The position numbers were made by a program, and so were the translations under genes. From contig CAJQRK010000003.1 of the NCBI GenBank assembly GCA_905612305.1, positions 1 through 64,000 on the forward strand: a stretch of DNA of 64,000 nt, written 5' to 3'. Positions 18,526-28,448 of this stretch are shown in pieces. The notes under the pieces were generated by a model that had not been told where the DNA came from, did no database searches, and saw only the letters and a list, made by a program, of their open reading frames with translations. The number at the start of each line of letters is the position of its first letter. The first letter of the stretch is position 1. This DNA comes from an uncultured Flavobacteriales bacterium. GTDB taxonomy: Bacteria; Bacteroidota; Bacteroidia; Flavobacteriales; BACL11.

Positions 18526-21114
18526 TTATTTAAATTCTTTGTACGATACAAATCCTAAAAGAAGTAGTAAGATAATTGAACTAGCATAAGCTACGGTTTC
18601 ACCAGTATGATAAGAAGATGGTTCGAATTTAAATTCAATTTTGGTTGTTCCTGCAGGCACCATCATTGCCCTTAAAACATAATTTGCTCTAAAATGAGGA
18701 ACTATCTTGCCATTTATATACGCATTCCAACCTTTCTCATAATAAATCTCGGAGAAAACAGCTAACTTATCGGAAATACTATTTTTAAGAATATAAGTCA
18801 AATGATTAGGTTTATATGAACTTTGATCTAACCAAATGGAATCTGATTTGTTTTTTGAAAAATCTATTATCTTATTCAAAAATCTTTTATCTACAATAGC
18901 AGTAGTTGCAGGATTAAATATATTTAAATCCTCCATTTCCTGATTTGCATTCTCAACCATTTTAACTTCAGAAACAAACCAAGCATTTCCTAAAGCGTTT
19001 TGATTAATTATCGGAACTGCTATCGGATTATAAATTATATATTTAGTATTCAACATGTTTAAAACATTCGAAAAATTATAGGAATCTCGGATTTTCTTAA
19101 TTTCTGAGTTTATTTGATTCTTACGGATTACATTGTCATTATGTATTTTAACATCTCCATTTGGAACAGGAAGGCTTTTTAAATAGATCTGCAGGTTATA
19201 ATATTTTTCAATCGGATAACTATTAATAATTTTTTTAAGTTCCGGAGAAATTTGATTATCAATTAATTCCTGATATCTTAAAAGCTTAGCAGCATGATAA
19301 CCACCAATTGAATTATGATAATAAGAAGTAATGCTTTCATTAAAAGGGTTATTCAAGTTAAATACTCTAGAATGATCCTTATTCTGGCTTAATATACTTT
19401 TATCAGCCTCTGTTTTTACAAAAGAAGATCTGCTTTTTCTTACAAAATGTGTTTCATTTAGATATCTTTTATCTACTGACCACATATCAGTAAGTATCAA
19501 AACACCTAATATAATAACTACATATTGCTTTTTCATACTTCCTTTTAAAAACATCCATAAAACTCCAGCAGAGAGAAGAATATAAATAAAAGACCTCCAA
19601 GCATCTGATTTTAGTATTGATTCTCTATCAGTTGTTAAAGCATTCAAAAAGGTTTGATCTCCAATATTAATATCATTTATAGATAAGAAAGATAGAAATA
19701 AAGAAGGAGAAAATGCGAAAATCAAGGTAATTCCTCCTGTTATATAAAATGCTAATTTTAGTTTTTGCTCTTTTTCTTTATTTTCTTCTTTATTCAAAAA
19801 TTCGTTTAGAGCCAAGATTGCCAAAAGAGCTATTCCAAACTCCGCAATAATCATAGCCATAGTTACCGCTCTAAATTTATTATAATAAGGAGCGTAATTA
19901 AAGAAGAATTCTGTTAGGCCCATAAAATTATGACCCCATGCAAGCATTATAGAAAGAATTGTAGCAAGTAGAATCCAAATTCGGAAAGGAGATTTAACAT
20001 ATATTATACCAAGTACAAACAAGAAGAAGATAATAGATCCCACATAAGTAGGTGCTGTTCCAGGCTGATCTCCCCAATAAGAAGAAGTTTGTTGTTGTAA
20101 TTCTTGTTGTTTTTTCTGATTTCTTATTTTTCCTAAATATTTATATGTCTCAGATTCATTGCCTAAATTTAATTCATCAAAAACTGATAAAAGATAAGTA
20201 TTTTTTGTTTTTGGATCAAATTTACTAGAACTTCCTCCCATAAAATTTGGAATCAAAAAAGTCATAGTTTCTGCTTTTCCTTGGCTCCATTTAGTAGCAT
20301 ATTTCAGTCCTAAACCATCATTAGTTACTTTTCCATCTTTTGAAACAAGTTCAGATCTTCCTCTTTGAGTTTCTGGGCCATACTCCATAGTAGTTGCTAA
20401 ACGAGTATAATTTGTAGCTCCACCTAAAAATGCTGCAATAACTAAAATTCCAACTTTTTTAAAGAAATTTTGGAGAGTTTTCTCTTGTAATTCTTTTACA
20501 AACTGAACAATACCAATAAAGAATAATATTATTATAGTATAGTAAGTAATCTGATAATGATTGGAATAAAGTTGCAATGCAACAAACAAAGAAGTAAATA
20601 CAGCTCCTAAGAGCCATTTTTTACTCCTGAAGGTGTAGAGAACAGAAGCGATAATTAAAGGGAGATAAGCTATTGCATGAGCTTTTGTCATATGTCCCGC
20701 CTGAATAATAATGAAGAAGTAAGAAGAAAAAGCAAATCCTATAGCACCTACAACTGCTAGTTTGTAATCAATTTTTATGGTTAAAAGTAAAATATAAAAG
20801 CCTATCAAATACATAAAAAGTAAATTCATAGGCCTAGGTAATGCCAGAAAAACTTTATCAACATACTGTATTAAATTTCCATTTGATGTTGTTGAAATTT
20901 GATAAGCCGGCATTCCAGAGAACATTCTTTTTGTCCAAAGAGCTTCCTCTCCAGTTTCTGATCTATGATCTGCAACTTCTTTACTCATTCCTTTGGATGT
21001 ATCTAAATCATGTGCAGAAAGCACCTTTCTCTCGGTAAGTACTGGTGAAAAATAAATAGCAGAAATAGTAATAAAAATACCTACTGCAATAAAATGTGGT
21101 ACAAACTTTTTCAT
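18526..21114 (-). CDS. YfhO family membrane protein
   Basis: 862 aa polytopic protein; ARLATTMEYGPETQRG-like region; C-terminal EIYYEKGWNAYINGKIVPHFRANYVLRAMMVPAGTTKIEFKFEP. Confidence 0.85.
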   Translation of the reverse strand: MKKFVPHFIAVGIFITISAIYFSPVLTERKVLSAHDLDTSKGMSKEVADHRSETGEEALWTKRMFSGMPAYQISTTSNGNLIQYVDKVFLALPRPMNLLFMYLIGFYILLLTIKIDYKLAVVGAIGFAFSSYFFIIIQAGHMTKAHAIAYLPLIIASVLYTFRSKKWLLGAVFTSLFVALQLYSNHYQITYYTIIILFFIGIVQFVKELQEKTLQNFFKKVGILVIAAFLGGATNYTRLATTMEYGPETQRGRSELVSKDGKVTNDGLGLKYATKWSQGKAETMTFLIPNFMGGSSSKFDPKTKNTYLLSVFDELNLGNESETYKYLGKIRNQKKQQELQQQTSSYWGDQPGTAPTYVGSIIFFLFVLGIIYVKSPFRIWILLATILSIMLAWGHNFMGLTEFFFNYAPYYNKFRAVTMAMIIAEFGIALLAILALNEFLNKEENKEKEQKLKLAFYITGGITLIFAFSPSLFLSFLSINDINIGDQTFLNALTTDRESILKSDAWRSFIYILLSAGVLWMFLKGSMKKQYVVIILGVLILTDMWSVDKRYLNETHFVRKSRSSFVKTEADKSILSQNKDHSRVFNLNNPFNESITSYYHNSIGGYHAAKLLRYQELIDNQISPELKKIINSYPIEKYYNLQIYLKSLPVPNGDVKIHNDNVIRKNQINSEIKKIRDSYNFSNVLNMLNTKYIIYNPIAVPIINQNALGNAWFVSEVKMVENANQEMEDLNIFNPATTAIVDKRFLNKIIDFSKNKSDSIWLDQSSYKPNHLTYILKNSISDKLAVFSEIYYEKGWNAYINGKIVPHFRANYVLRAMMVPAGTTKIEFKFEPSSYHTGETVAYASSIILLLLLGFVSYKEFK

Positions 21115-21129
21115 AATTTTAAATTTTAA

Positions 21130-21402
21130 TTATTCTTCAACTTCTTCAAAATCCACATAATCCCCTACGCCATCTGATTTTGCTTGTGTTGAAGGCTTTG
21201 TTTTTTTAAGAGTCACCTTTCCTTCCGGCTGAACAGGCTTTTGTGGCTTTTCATATTGCTGATTGAATTGCCCTTGGAAACGATCTTGCATTTTATTGGC
21301 AAAACGTTTTAATAAAATTGGTGCAAATATTCTAGTTAAAATCTTTAATACATAAGAAATAAAGAAAAACCAAAATAAAAATTTTACTAAACCTACTAAC
21401 AT
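21130..21402 (-). CDS. DUF4834 family small membrane protein
   Basis: Short N-terminal TM protein next to carB; FFISYVLKILTRIFAPILLKRF. Confidence 0.65.
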   Translation of the reverse strand: MLVGLVKFLFWFFFISYVLKILTRIFAPILLKRFANKMQDRFQGQFNQQYEKPQKPVQPEGKVTLKKTKPSTQAKSDGVGDYVDFEEVEE

Positions 21403-21403
21403 A

Positions 21404-24250
21404 TTATTTACTTAAATATAAATTTCGTTCAGAATACACCTTTTTAAAGTAATCATCCTTTAAATCATCAATAAAATAAATTGCCTCTCCTGTCGATTTC
21501 ATTTCTGGACCTAATTCCTTATTTACATTCGGAAATTTATCAAACGAGAATACAGGAACCTTTATTGCGTAACCACCCTTGCTAGGCTTAAAGTCAAAAT
21601 CAGTTACTTTGTTTTCTTCTATCATTACTTTTGCCGCATATTTTACATAAGGTTCGTCATAAGCTTTTGCAATAAAGGGTACGGTACGGGATGCTCTTGG
21701 ATTAGCTTCAATGACATACACCACTTCATCCTTAATAGCAAATTGAATATTAATTAAACCAACCGTTTCCAAAGCAACCGCAATTTTATTGGTAATATCA
21801 ATCATTTGCTGGCGCACATTATCGCTCAAATCAAAAGTTGGTAATACCGCATAAGAATCTCCTGAATGAATACCACAAGGCTCAATATGTTCCATCATAC
21901 CAATAATATAGACATTCTCTCCATCACAAATTGCATCAGCTTCTGCCTCAATTGCTTTGTCCAAATAATGATCTAAAAGCACTTGGTTTCCAGGCATATC
22001 TTTCAGTAAATTAACAATATGATGCTCTAACTCCTCTTCATTAATTACAATCTTCATTCCTTGCCCTCCTAACACATAAGATGGTCTAACCAAAATCGGA
22101 AAATTTAAGGTTTTTGAAATTTCAATAGCCTGCTCAGCTGTTTCAGCAACCGCAAATTCTGGGTATGGAATATTATTTTCTTTAAGTAACTCGGAAAATC
22201 TCCCTCTATCTTCAGCAACATCTAGTGCATTGTAAGAAGTTCCCATAATTTTTATACCATAACGATCTAGTTTTTCAGCTAATTTAAGAGCTGTTTGTCC
22301 TCCAAGCTGTACAATAACTCCTTCAGGTTTTTCATGGAGAATAATATCGTAAATATGTTCCCAGAAAACAGGTTCAAAATAAAGTTTATCTGCCGTATCA
22401 AAATCAGTAGAAACCGTTTCAGGATTACAATTAATCATAATGGCTTCATAGCCACATTCTTTTGCTGCTAATACTCCATGAACACAAGAATAATCAAACT
22501 CAATTCCTTGTCCAATTCTATTTGGTCCGGAACCCAAAACAATAATCTTCTTCTTATCACTTGATATGCTTTCATTTTCAGCAAATTGCTTGCCATTAAC
22601 CTCTTTTGGCATTTCAAAAGTAGAGTAATAATAAGGAGTTTTTGCCGTAAATTCAGCCGCACAAGTATCTACTAATTTGTAAACTCTTTTGATATTTTCA
22701 ATATTACGCTTTTCATACACTTTACTTTCCAAACATTTAACTAAATAAGCCATTTGTCTATCAGCATACCCCTTCATTTTTGCTTCCAATAATAAATCAG
22801 TTGGAATGGTATCAATGGTATAGTTTTCAATTTCTTTTTCCAACACTACCATTTCTTCAATTTGCTGCAAGAACCAATAATCAATTCTTGTTATTTCATG
22901 AATCTTCTTTATTGGAATACCTATACGAATAGCATCATATACTCTGAAGATTCTATCCCCACTCGCATGTTTTAGTTCATATAAAATAGTATCCTGGTCT
23001 GTTTTTCCTTTTCCATCCGCCCCTAAACCATTACGCCCAATCTCTAAGGATTGACAAGCTTTTTGCAAAGCTTCTTGGAACGAGCGCCCAATAGACATCA
23101 CCTCACCTACTGATTTCATTTGTAACCCTAACTCAATGTTAGATCCTTTAAATTTATCAAAGTTCCATCTAGGGATTTTTACCACCACATAATCCAAAGT
23201 TGGCTCAAAAAAGGCTGATGTTGATTTTGTAATCTGATTATCCAATTCATCCAAAGTATAACCAATTGCTAATTTACTTGCAATTTTTGCAATAGGATAA
23301 CCTGTTGCTTTGGATGCTAATGCAGATGAACGAGAAACCCTAGGATTAATCTCAATAGCTATTATATCTTCAGAAGAATCTGGATTTACAGCAAACTGAA
23401 CATTACAACCTCCAGCAAAATCTCCAATAGAACGCATCATTTTTATTGCCATAGTACGCATTCTTTGGTACGTAGTGTCGGCTAAAGTCATAGCAGGGGC
23501 AATAGTAATTGAATCTCCTGTATGAATCCCCATAGGATCTAGATTCTCAATATTACAAATGATGATTACATTATCATTATCATCACGTAAAAGTTCTAAT
23601 TCATATTCTTTCCAACCTAATACTGCTTTATCAATTAACACCTCATGTATAGGTGAAGCGTGTAATCCTTTGGATAATAGATCTTCAAACTCTTGTTTAG
23701 TATGCACAAATGCAGCTCCAGTCCCTCCCAATGTAAAAGATGGCCGAATAACTAGAGGGAATCCTAATTCTTGAGCCGCTTCTTTTCCTTCCAAAAATGA
23801 TGTTGCAATACGAGCAGGAGCTACAGGTATATCAATTTTATCCATAAGTTTACGGAACTGCTCTCTGTCTTCTGTAATATGAATTGCGGCAATATCTACT
23901 CCAATAATCTCAACACCATATTTTTTCCAAATTCCTTTTTCATCAACTTCAATACAAAGGTTTAGGGCAGTTTGCCCACCCATTGTTGGCAATACAGCAT
24001 CAATATTTCTTTCTTCTAATATTTCAATGATTGAGGCAGTAGTTAAGGGTTTTAAATAAATATGATCAGCAACCACTTTATCCGTCATAATAGTGGCAGG
24101 GTTAGAATTGATTAATGAAACTTCAATCCCTTCTTCACGCAATGATCTTGCTGCTTGCGATCCTGCATAATCAAACTCACAGGCTTGCCCAATTACTATA
24201 GGTCCGCTTCCAATGATTAATACTGATTGTAATAAATTATTTTTTGGCAT
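21404..24250 (-). CDS. carB: Carbamoyl-phosphate synthase large subunit
   Basis: VLIIGSGPIVIGQACEFDYAGSQA; IIVLGSGPNRIGQGIEFDYSCVH; duplicated ATP-grasp halves; 948 aa. Confidence 0.96.
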   Translation of the reverse strand: MPKNNLLQSVLIIGSGPIVIGQACEFDYAGSQAARSLREEGIEVSLINSNPATIMTDKVVADHIYLKPLTTASIIEILEERNIDAVLPTMGGQTALNLCIEVDEKGIWKKYGVEIIGVDIAAIHITEDREQFRKLMDKIDIPVAPARIATSFLEGKEAAQELGFPLVIRPSFTLGGTGAAFVHTKQEFEDLLSKGLHASPIHEVLIDKAVLGWKEYELELLRDDNDNVIIICNIENLDPMGIHTGDSITIAPAMTLADTTYQRMRTMAIKMMRSIGDFAGGCNVQFAVNPDSSEDIIAIEINPRVSRSSALASKATGYPIAKIASKLAIGYTLDELDNQITKSTSAFFEPTLDYVVVKIPRWNFDKFKGSNIELGLQMKSVGEVMSIGRSFQEALQKACQSLEIGRNGLGADGKGKTDQDTILYELKHASGDRIFRVYDAIRIGIPIKKIHEITRIDYWFLQQIEEMVVLEKEIENYTIDTIPTDLLLEAKMKGYADRQMAYLVKCLESKVYEKRNIENIKRVYKLVDTCAAEFTAKTPYYYSTFEMPKEVNGKQFAENESISSDKKKIIVLGSGPNRIGQGIEFDYSCVHGVLAAKECGYEAIMINCNPETVSTDFDTADKLYFEPVFWEHIYDIILHEKPEGVIVQLGGQTALKLAEKLDRYGIKIMGTSYNALDVAEDRGRFSELLKENNIPYPEFAVAETAEQAIEISKTLNFPILVRPSYVLGGQGMKIVINEEELEHHIVNLLKDMPGNQVLLDHYLDKAIEAEADAICDGENVYIIGMMEHIEPCGIHSGDSYAVLPTFDLSDNVRQQMIDITNKIAVALETVGLINIQFAIKDEVVYVIEANPRASRTVPFIAKAYDEPYVKYAAKVMIEENKVTDFDFKPSKGGYAIKVPVFSFDKFPNVNKELGPEMKSTGEAIYFIDDLKDDYFKKVYSERNLYLSK

Positions 24251-24352
24251 TTTTTATTTATAAGTATGGCGAATCTACAATTTTTTACCTTTTATTTTTG
24301 CATTAAATTATGAATAGATATTAACAAGAAAAGGATAAAAAAAACCTAAAAA

Positions 24353-24378
24353 AAAGGTGTTGCGAAAGCAACACCTTT
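24353..24378 (-). terminator. Rho-independent terminator downstream of rpmH
   Basis: 11-bp stem AAAGGTGTTGC-TTTC-GCAACACCTTT, followed on the minus strand by TTTTTAGGTTTTTTTT. Confidence 0.85.
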
Positions 24379-24400
24379 ATTATTAATCTACTATCATTTA

Positions 24401-24559
24401 TTATTTATGACCAATCTCGTCAGAAACCGTTAATCGGGTTCTTCCTTTAGCTCTTCTTCTTGCAATTACTCGTTGCCCATTAGCAGTTGACATGCGATCC
24501 ATAAAACCATGTTTGTTTTTTCTCTTTCTGTTTGATGGTTGAAATGTTCTTTTCGGCAT
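24401..24559 (-). CDS. rpmH: 50S ribosomal protein L34
   Basis: Absent from the ORF track (52 aa). Translation [52 protein letters not shown]. Confidence 0.97.
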   Translation of the reverse strand: MPKRTFQPSNRKRKNKHGFMDRMSTANGQRVIARRRAKGRTRLTVSDEIGHK

Positions 24560-24588
24560 AACTTTATTTCTTTATTATTTCTGGGATG

Positions 24589-24596
24589 CAAATATA
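24589..24596 (-). promoter_or_regulatory. Bacteroidetes -7 element (TATATTTG) of rpmH
   Basis: TATATTTG on the minus strand with a TTG 21 nt upstream. Confidence 0.55.
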
Positions 24597-24643
24597 ATAG
24601 GTTTTTCTTTTTTTAACCAACATAATATGCAATTTTTTTTTTC

Positions 24644-24651
24644 TATATTTG
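24644..24651 (+). promoter_or_regulatory. Bacteroidetes -7 element (TATATTTG) of CDGSH gene
   Basis: TATATTTG 16 nt before the ATG at 24668. Confidence 0.5.
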
Positions 24652-24667
24652 TTAAAAACTGTAAAAC

Positions 24668-24907
24668 ATGGAAAAACTACCAAAAATAGCACAAAAATCA
24701 CCTTATCTAATAGATGAAAAAGCAGGTAAAAAAGCATTTTGCACTTGCGGACTAAGCAGTAAGAATCCTTACTGTGATGGGTCTCATAAAGGGACAGGCT
24801 TTTCTCCTATAATGATTGAACTAGAAGAAGATAAAAAAATAGCTTGGTGTGGCTGTAAACACTCTGAGAAAGGTGCTTTCTGTGATGGTTCACACAAAAA
24901 CCTTTAA
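24668..24907 (+). CDS. CDGSH iron-sulfur domain protein (two CDGSH-type motifs)
   Basis: FCTCGLSSKNPYCDGSHKGTGF and AWCGCKHSEKGAFCDGSHK. Confidence 0.93.
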   Translation: MEKLPKIAQKSPYLIDEKAGKKAFCTCGLSSKNPYCDGSHKGTGFSPIMIELEEDKKIAWCGCKHSEKGAFCDGSHKNL

Positions 24908-25821
24908 TTTACTCTATAGTTAAAGTTCTTCAATCTAAATTCAGCTCGTTCTGGCTTGAATAAAATCACATCCCAAAATCCTTTATAGTAAATATCAGTT
25001 GGCATATGTTTTCCATTTATATAATCCATATTTACTTTAATCTCCATATCTAAATCCAAAAACCAATTACTGTAAACAAACTTATATTGCCTGTAAATTA
25101 CTTTGAAATTTTCTTTATCAAAGAAAGAAACTATCTTTCTTATAAGGGCCTTTTTTTTATCTTTTGCAGACAGACCTTCTTTTACTCTTATGCTAAATGA
25201 ATAGCACTCTTTCTCCTTATAAGTTACTTCTCCAATAATATAATCATAGTATTGTTGCATCTGAACATCAAAAATAGCTAACTTCTTTGACAATCCTCCT
25301 TTTGATTGTTCTACCCCATCAGCACCAATGGAGAAGCCTATCGTTCTAGCATCTCGCATATTCTGGCTATCACCCTTATTTTTATCTTCTGATATCCTAA
25401 GGCTTACATCAATGCTGTCAGATGGGAAGAAAACCTCATCAAAAGCCTTAGGCGTATAGTATTTATACCTTCCATTGCGTTTAAAAATCTTACCTTCATC
25501 AACAATAGAATCGTTAACCACCCATGCTTTTTCTCCATTGGAATGATACTTTCCCTGTTTTTTGAGAGTGCCAATTGTTTTCCCTTTTTTATCAAATATA
25601 TTTAGTTCAGACTCATAATTATGAGAATAAAAACGCAAATGTTTAAAGCCCATATAAAAAGTGGTGTCCTGTTTTACATATTCCACAAAATCTGCCACAC
25701 TAAACCCATTATTTTCTTCAGAAATCACTACATCATCCAAAAAAATAACCGGCATTAAAGTATCCTGAGCAAAAAGAAATGAAGAAAAGAAGATTAAAAA
25801 AAAAAAGAAAAATTTGTTCAT
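24904..25821 (-). CDS. Secreted hypothetical protein
   Basis: Signal peptide MNKFFFFFLIFFSSFLFAQD; 305 aa. Confidence 0.75.
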   Translation of the reverse strand: MNKFFFFFLIFFSSFLFAQDTLMPVIFLDDVVISEENNGFSVADFVEYVKQDTTFYMGFKHLRFYSHNYESELNIFDKKGKTIGTLKKQGKYHSNGEKAWVVNDSIVDEGKIFKRNGRYKYYTPKAFDEVFFPSDSIDVSLRISEDKNKGDSQNMRDARTIGFSIGADGVEQSKGGLSKKLAIFDVQMQQYYDYIIGEVTYKEKECYSFSIRVKEGLSAKDKKKALIRKIVSFFDKENFKVIYRQYKFVYSNWFLDLDMEIKVNMDYINGKHMPTDIYYKGFWDVILFKPERAEFRLKNFNYRVN

Positions 25822-25836
25822 TGAGCAAAGATAAAA

Positions 25837-25862
25837 AAAGCCGACACCTAAGTGTCGGCTTT
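25837..25862 (-). terminator. Terminator downstream of rnpB
   Basis: 11-bp stem AAAGCCGACAC-TTAG-GTGTCGGCTTT followed by T-rich sequence on the minus strand. Confidence 0.85.
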
Positions 25863-25866
25863 AGAT

Positions 25867-26165
25867 TAGTAATTACACATAAGCCGGATTCTGTTCTCCT
25901 AAGAGTGCCATCATTTATCTAGGGCAATAGTTACCTATTGCCTCAAGCTACCTACCCCTCAAGAAAAAGCGAGCAGCTCTTAGATCTTGATATACATGGT
26001 ATTGCACCACATAGAGTTTACCTGGTTTCACTACAGCCGAACTGTACTTTCTTTCTGTTGCACTTGTCCATACCTTGCGGCAGATGGGCGTTACCCATTA
26101 TGTTGCTCTATGGTGTCCGGACTTTCCTCTTCAATAAATTGAAGCGATAGCATCAGTAATTACTT
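25867..26165 (-). ncRNA. rnpB: RNase P RNA (class A)
   Basis: Minus strand carries GAGGAAAGTCCGGACACC near the 5' end and ACAGAATCCGGCTTA near the 3' end; 9-bp P1 AGTAATTAC/GTAATTACT closes 26156-26164 with 25868-25876. Confidence 0.95.
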
Positions 26166-26239
26166 GTGTAAAAATAAAGAATAGATTTTAGATAATAGAC
26201 ATTTGATACTGGAGGATTAAATTAATTACTTTTGCGACT

Positions 26240-27370
26240 ATGAAATTTACGCTATTAAAGAAAGATGAGCATTCCAAAGCTAGATTAGGGAAAATTGAAA
26301 CGGCACATGGAAAAATTAAGACACCCATTTTTATGCCTGTAGGAACTGCAGGGACCGTAAAAGGAGTCCATCAGCATGAACTTATTGAAGATACTTTAGC
26401 CCAAATTATTTTAGGAAACACTTATCATTTATACTTACGACCAGGAATTGATATTATTGAAGGTGCAGGAGGATTGCATAAATTTATAGGCTGGAATAAA
26501 CCTTTGCTTACCGACAGTGGTGGCTATCAAGTTTATTCTTTATCAGAAACAAGAAAAATCACTGAAGATGGCGTAAAATTCCAATCACATATTGATGGGA
26601 GCTCTCACTTTTTCACTCCTGAATACGCAATAGATATACAAAGAACGATTGGGGCTGATATCATCATGGCATTTGACGAATGCACTCCGTACCCTTGCGA
26701 ATACAATTACGCAAAACGATCCATGCACATGACACACAGATGGCTAAAAAGATGTTGTGAGCGTTTTGATACAACTGAAGGAAAATATGGATACGAGCAA
26801 AGTTTTTTTCCCATTGTTCAGGGTAGTGTATACAAAGACTTACGTTTGCAATCAGCAGAAAAGATTGCAAGTTTTGAAAGAGAAGGAAATGCTATTGGTG
26901 GACTTTCAGTAGGTGAGCCACACGAAATGATGTATGAAATGACAGATATAGTTTGTTCTGTATTGCCTTGGGAAAAACCAAGATATTTGATGGGAGTAGG
27001 CACACCAACCAATCTGTTGGAAAATATTGCTTTAGGAGTAGATATGTTTGACTGTGTAATGCCAACTAGAAATGCACGAAACGGAATGCTATTTACCTCA
27101 GAAGGCACAATAAATATGAAAAACAAAAAATGGGCTAATGACTACAGCTCTTTAGACGCTGGCGGAACCTCCTTTGTAGACAATACTTACACCAAAGCTT
27201 ATGTGCGTCATCTTTTTGCAAGCAATGAGCTTTTGGGAAAACAAATTGCTAGCTTACACAATATCCGTTTTTATTTATGGTTAATGGAAGAGGCTCAAAA
27301 ACAGCTTGAAGCAGGAACTTTCACTACTTGGAAAAACAAAATGGTTAAAAAATTAGACATTAGACTGTAA
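26240..27370 (+). CDS. tgt: tRNA-guanine(34) transglycosylase
   Basis: TPIFMPVGTAGTVKGV, LLTDSGGYQVYSL, DIIMAFDECTPYP, YLMGVGTP. Confidence 0.96.
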   Translation: MKFTLLKKDEHSKARLGKIETAHGKIKTPIFMPVGTAGTVKGVHQHELIEDTLAQIILGNTYHLYLRPGIDIIEGAGGLHKFIGWNKPLLTDSGGYQVYSLSETRKITEDGVKFQSHIDGSSHFFTPEYAIDIQRTIGADIIMAFDECTPYPCEYNYAKRSMHMTHRWLKRCCERFDTTEGKYGYEQSFFPIVQGSVYKDLRLQSAEKIASFEREGNAIGGLSVGEPHEMMYEMTDIVCSVLPWEKPRYLMGVGTPTNLLENIALGVDMFDCVMPTRNARNGMLFTSEGTINMKNKKWANDYSSLDAGGTSFVDNTYTKAYVRHLFASNELLGKQIASLHNIRFYLWLMEEAQKQLEAGTFTTWKNKMVKKLDIRL

Positions 27371-28447
27371 ATGAAAAAGCTCGATTGGTATATCATTAAG
27401 AAATTCTTGGGTACTTTCTTTTTTACCCTAGCTTTGATATTGCTAATTGTTATTATTTTTGATGTTTCAGAAAAGATAGATGATTTCCTAGAACATGAGG
27501 TAAGTTTAAATGCCATCATCTTTGAGTACTATTTCAATTTTATCCCTTATTTCGGGAATTTGTTTAGTCCTTTATTCGTTTTTATTTCGGTTATCTTTTT
27601 TACTTCTAAAATGGCAAATGACACCGAAATTATTGCCATACTAAATAGTGGAATGAGTTTTAAGCGCCTACTCAAACCCTTTATGATATCATCTGTTATT
27701 TTAGGGCTACTTTCTTTTATTTTAGGAAATTTTATCATTCCTCCTTCCAATAGTGAGCGTATTAATTTTGAAAATAAATACCTAAAAAACAAGCGCTATT
27801 GCAGTGCCAAAAATATACATATGCAATTACAGCCAGGACAATACATGTACATGGAAAACTTTAATGCCAGCAGAAATATTGGCTATAAATTCACTTTGGA
27901 AAATTTCAAAGACGGAAGACTGCAATCTAAGTTAAAATCGGATTATGTGCAATACGATACGATAAGCCATAAATGGATAATTAATAAATATGAAATTAGG
28001 GAATTCAAAACAACTGGAGAGATTATAACAACTGGTGCGACAATTGATACAAGTCTTAACCTTAGACCATATGATTTTACTAAGCGAAAAAGCTTAGTTG
28101 AAACCATGAATATGTTTGAGCTGAACGATTATATAGCACAAGAAGAACTAAAAGGAAGTGAGCAAATTGTCTATCATAAAATCGAGAAACACAAAAGAAT
28201 TGCTTTTCCTTTTGCCTCTATAATTCTTACTCTTATTGCTGTTGCTATTGCTAGCCGTAAGATCAGAGGAGGAATAGGCTTACATCTAGGAATAGGTATT
28301 CTGATTGCTTTTACTTACATCCTATTTATGCAAGTAAGCACCACTTTTGCCACTAATAGCAATTTAGCTCCTGCTTTAGCTGTTTGGACACCTAACCTCT
28401 GCTACATGGTATTGGCTGGATTATTGCTTTATAAGGCGCCTAAGTAA
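27371..28447 (+). CDS. LptF/LptG family permease
   Basis: MKKLDWYIIKKFLGTFFFTLALILLIVIIFDVSEKIDDF; typical YjgP/YjgQ architecture. Confidence 0.88.
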   Translation: MKKLDWYIIKKFLGTFFFTLALILLIVIIFDVSEKIDDFLEHEVSLNAIIFEYYFNFIPYFGNLFSPLFVFISVIFFTSKMANDTEIIAILNSGMSFKRLLKPFMISSVILGLLSFILGNFIIPPSNSERINFENKYLKNKRYCSAKNIHMQLQPGQYMYMENFNASRNIGYKFTLENFKDGRLQSKLKSDYVQYDTISHKWIINKYEIREFKTTGEIITTGATIDTSLNLRPYDFTKRKSLVETMNMFELNDYIAQEELKGSEQIVYHKIEKHKRIAFPFASIILTLIAVAIASRKIRGGIGLHLGIGILIAFTYILFMQVSTTFATNSNLAPALAVWTPNLCYMVLAGLLLYKAPK

Positions 28448-28448
28448 T

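Noticed and set aside
25938-26150. 70-aa + strand ORF
   Set aside because: Lies entirely within the RNase P RNA on the opposite strand; not coding.
26818-27126. 102-aa minus-strand ORF
   Set aside because: Antisense to the well-supported tgt gene.
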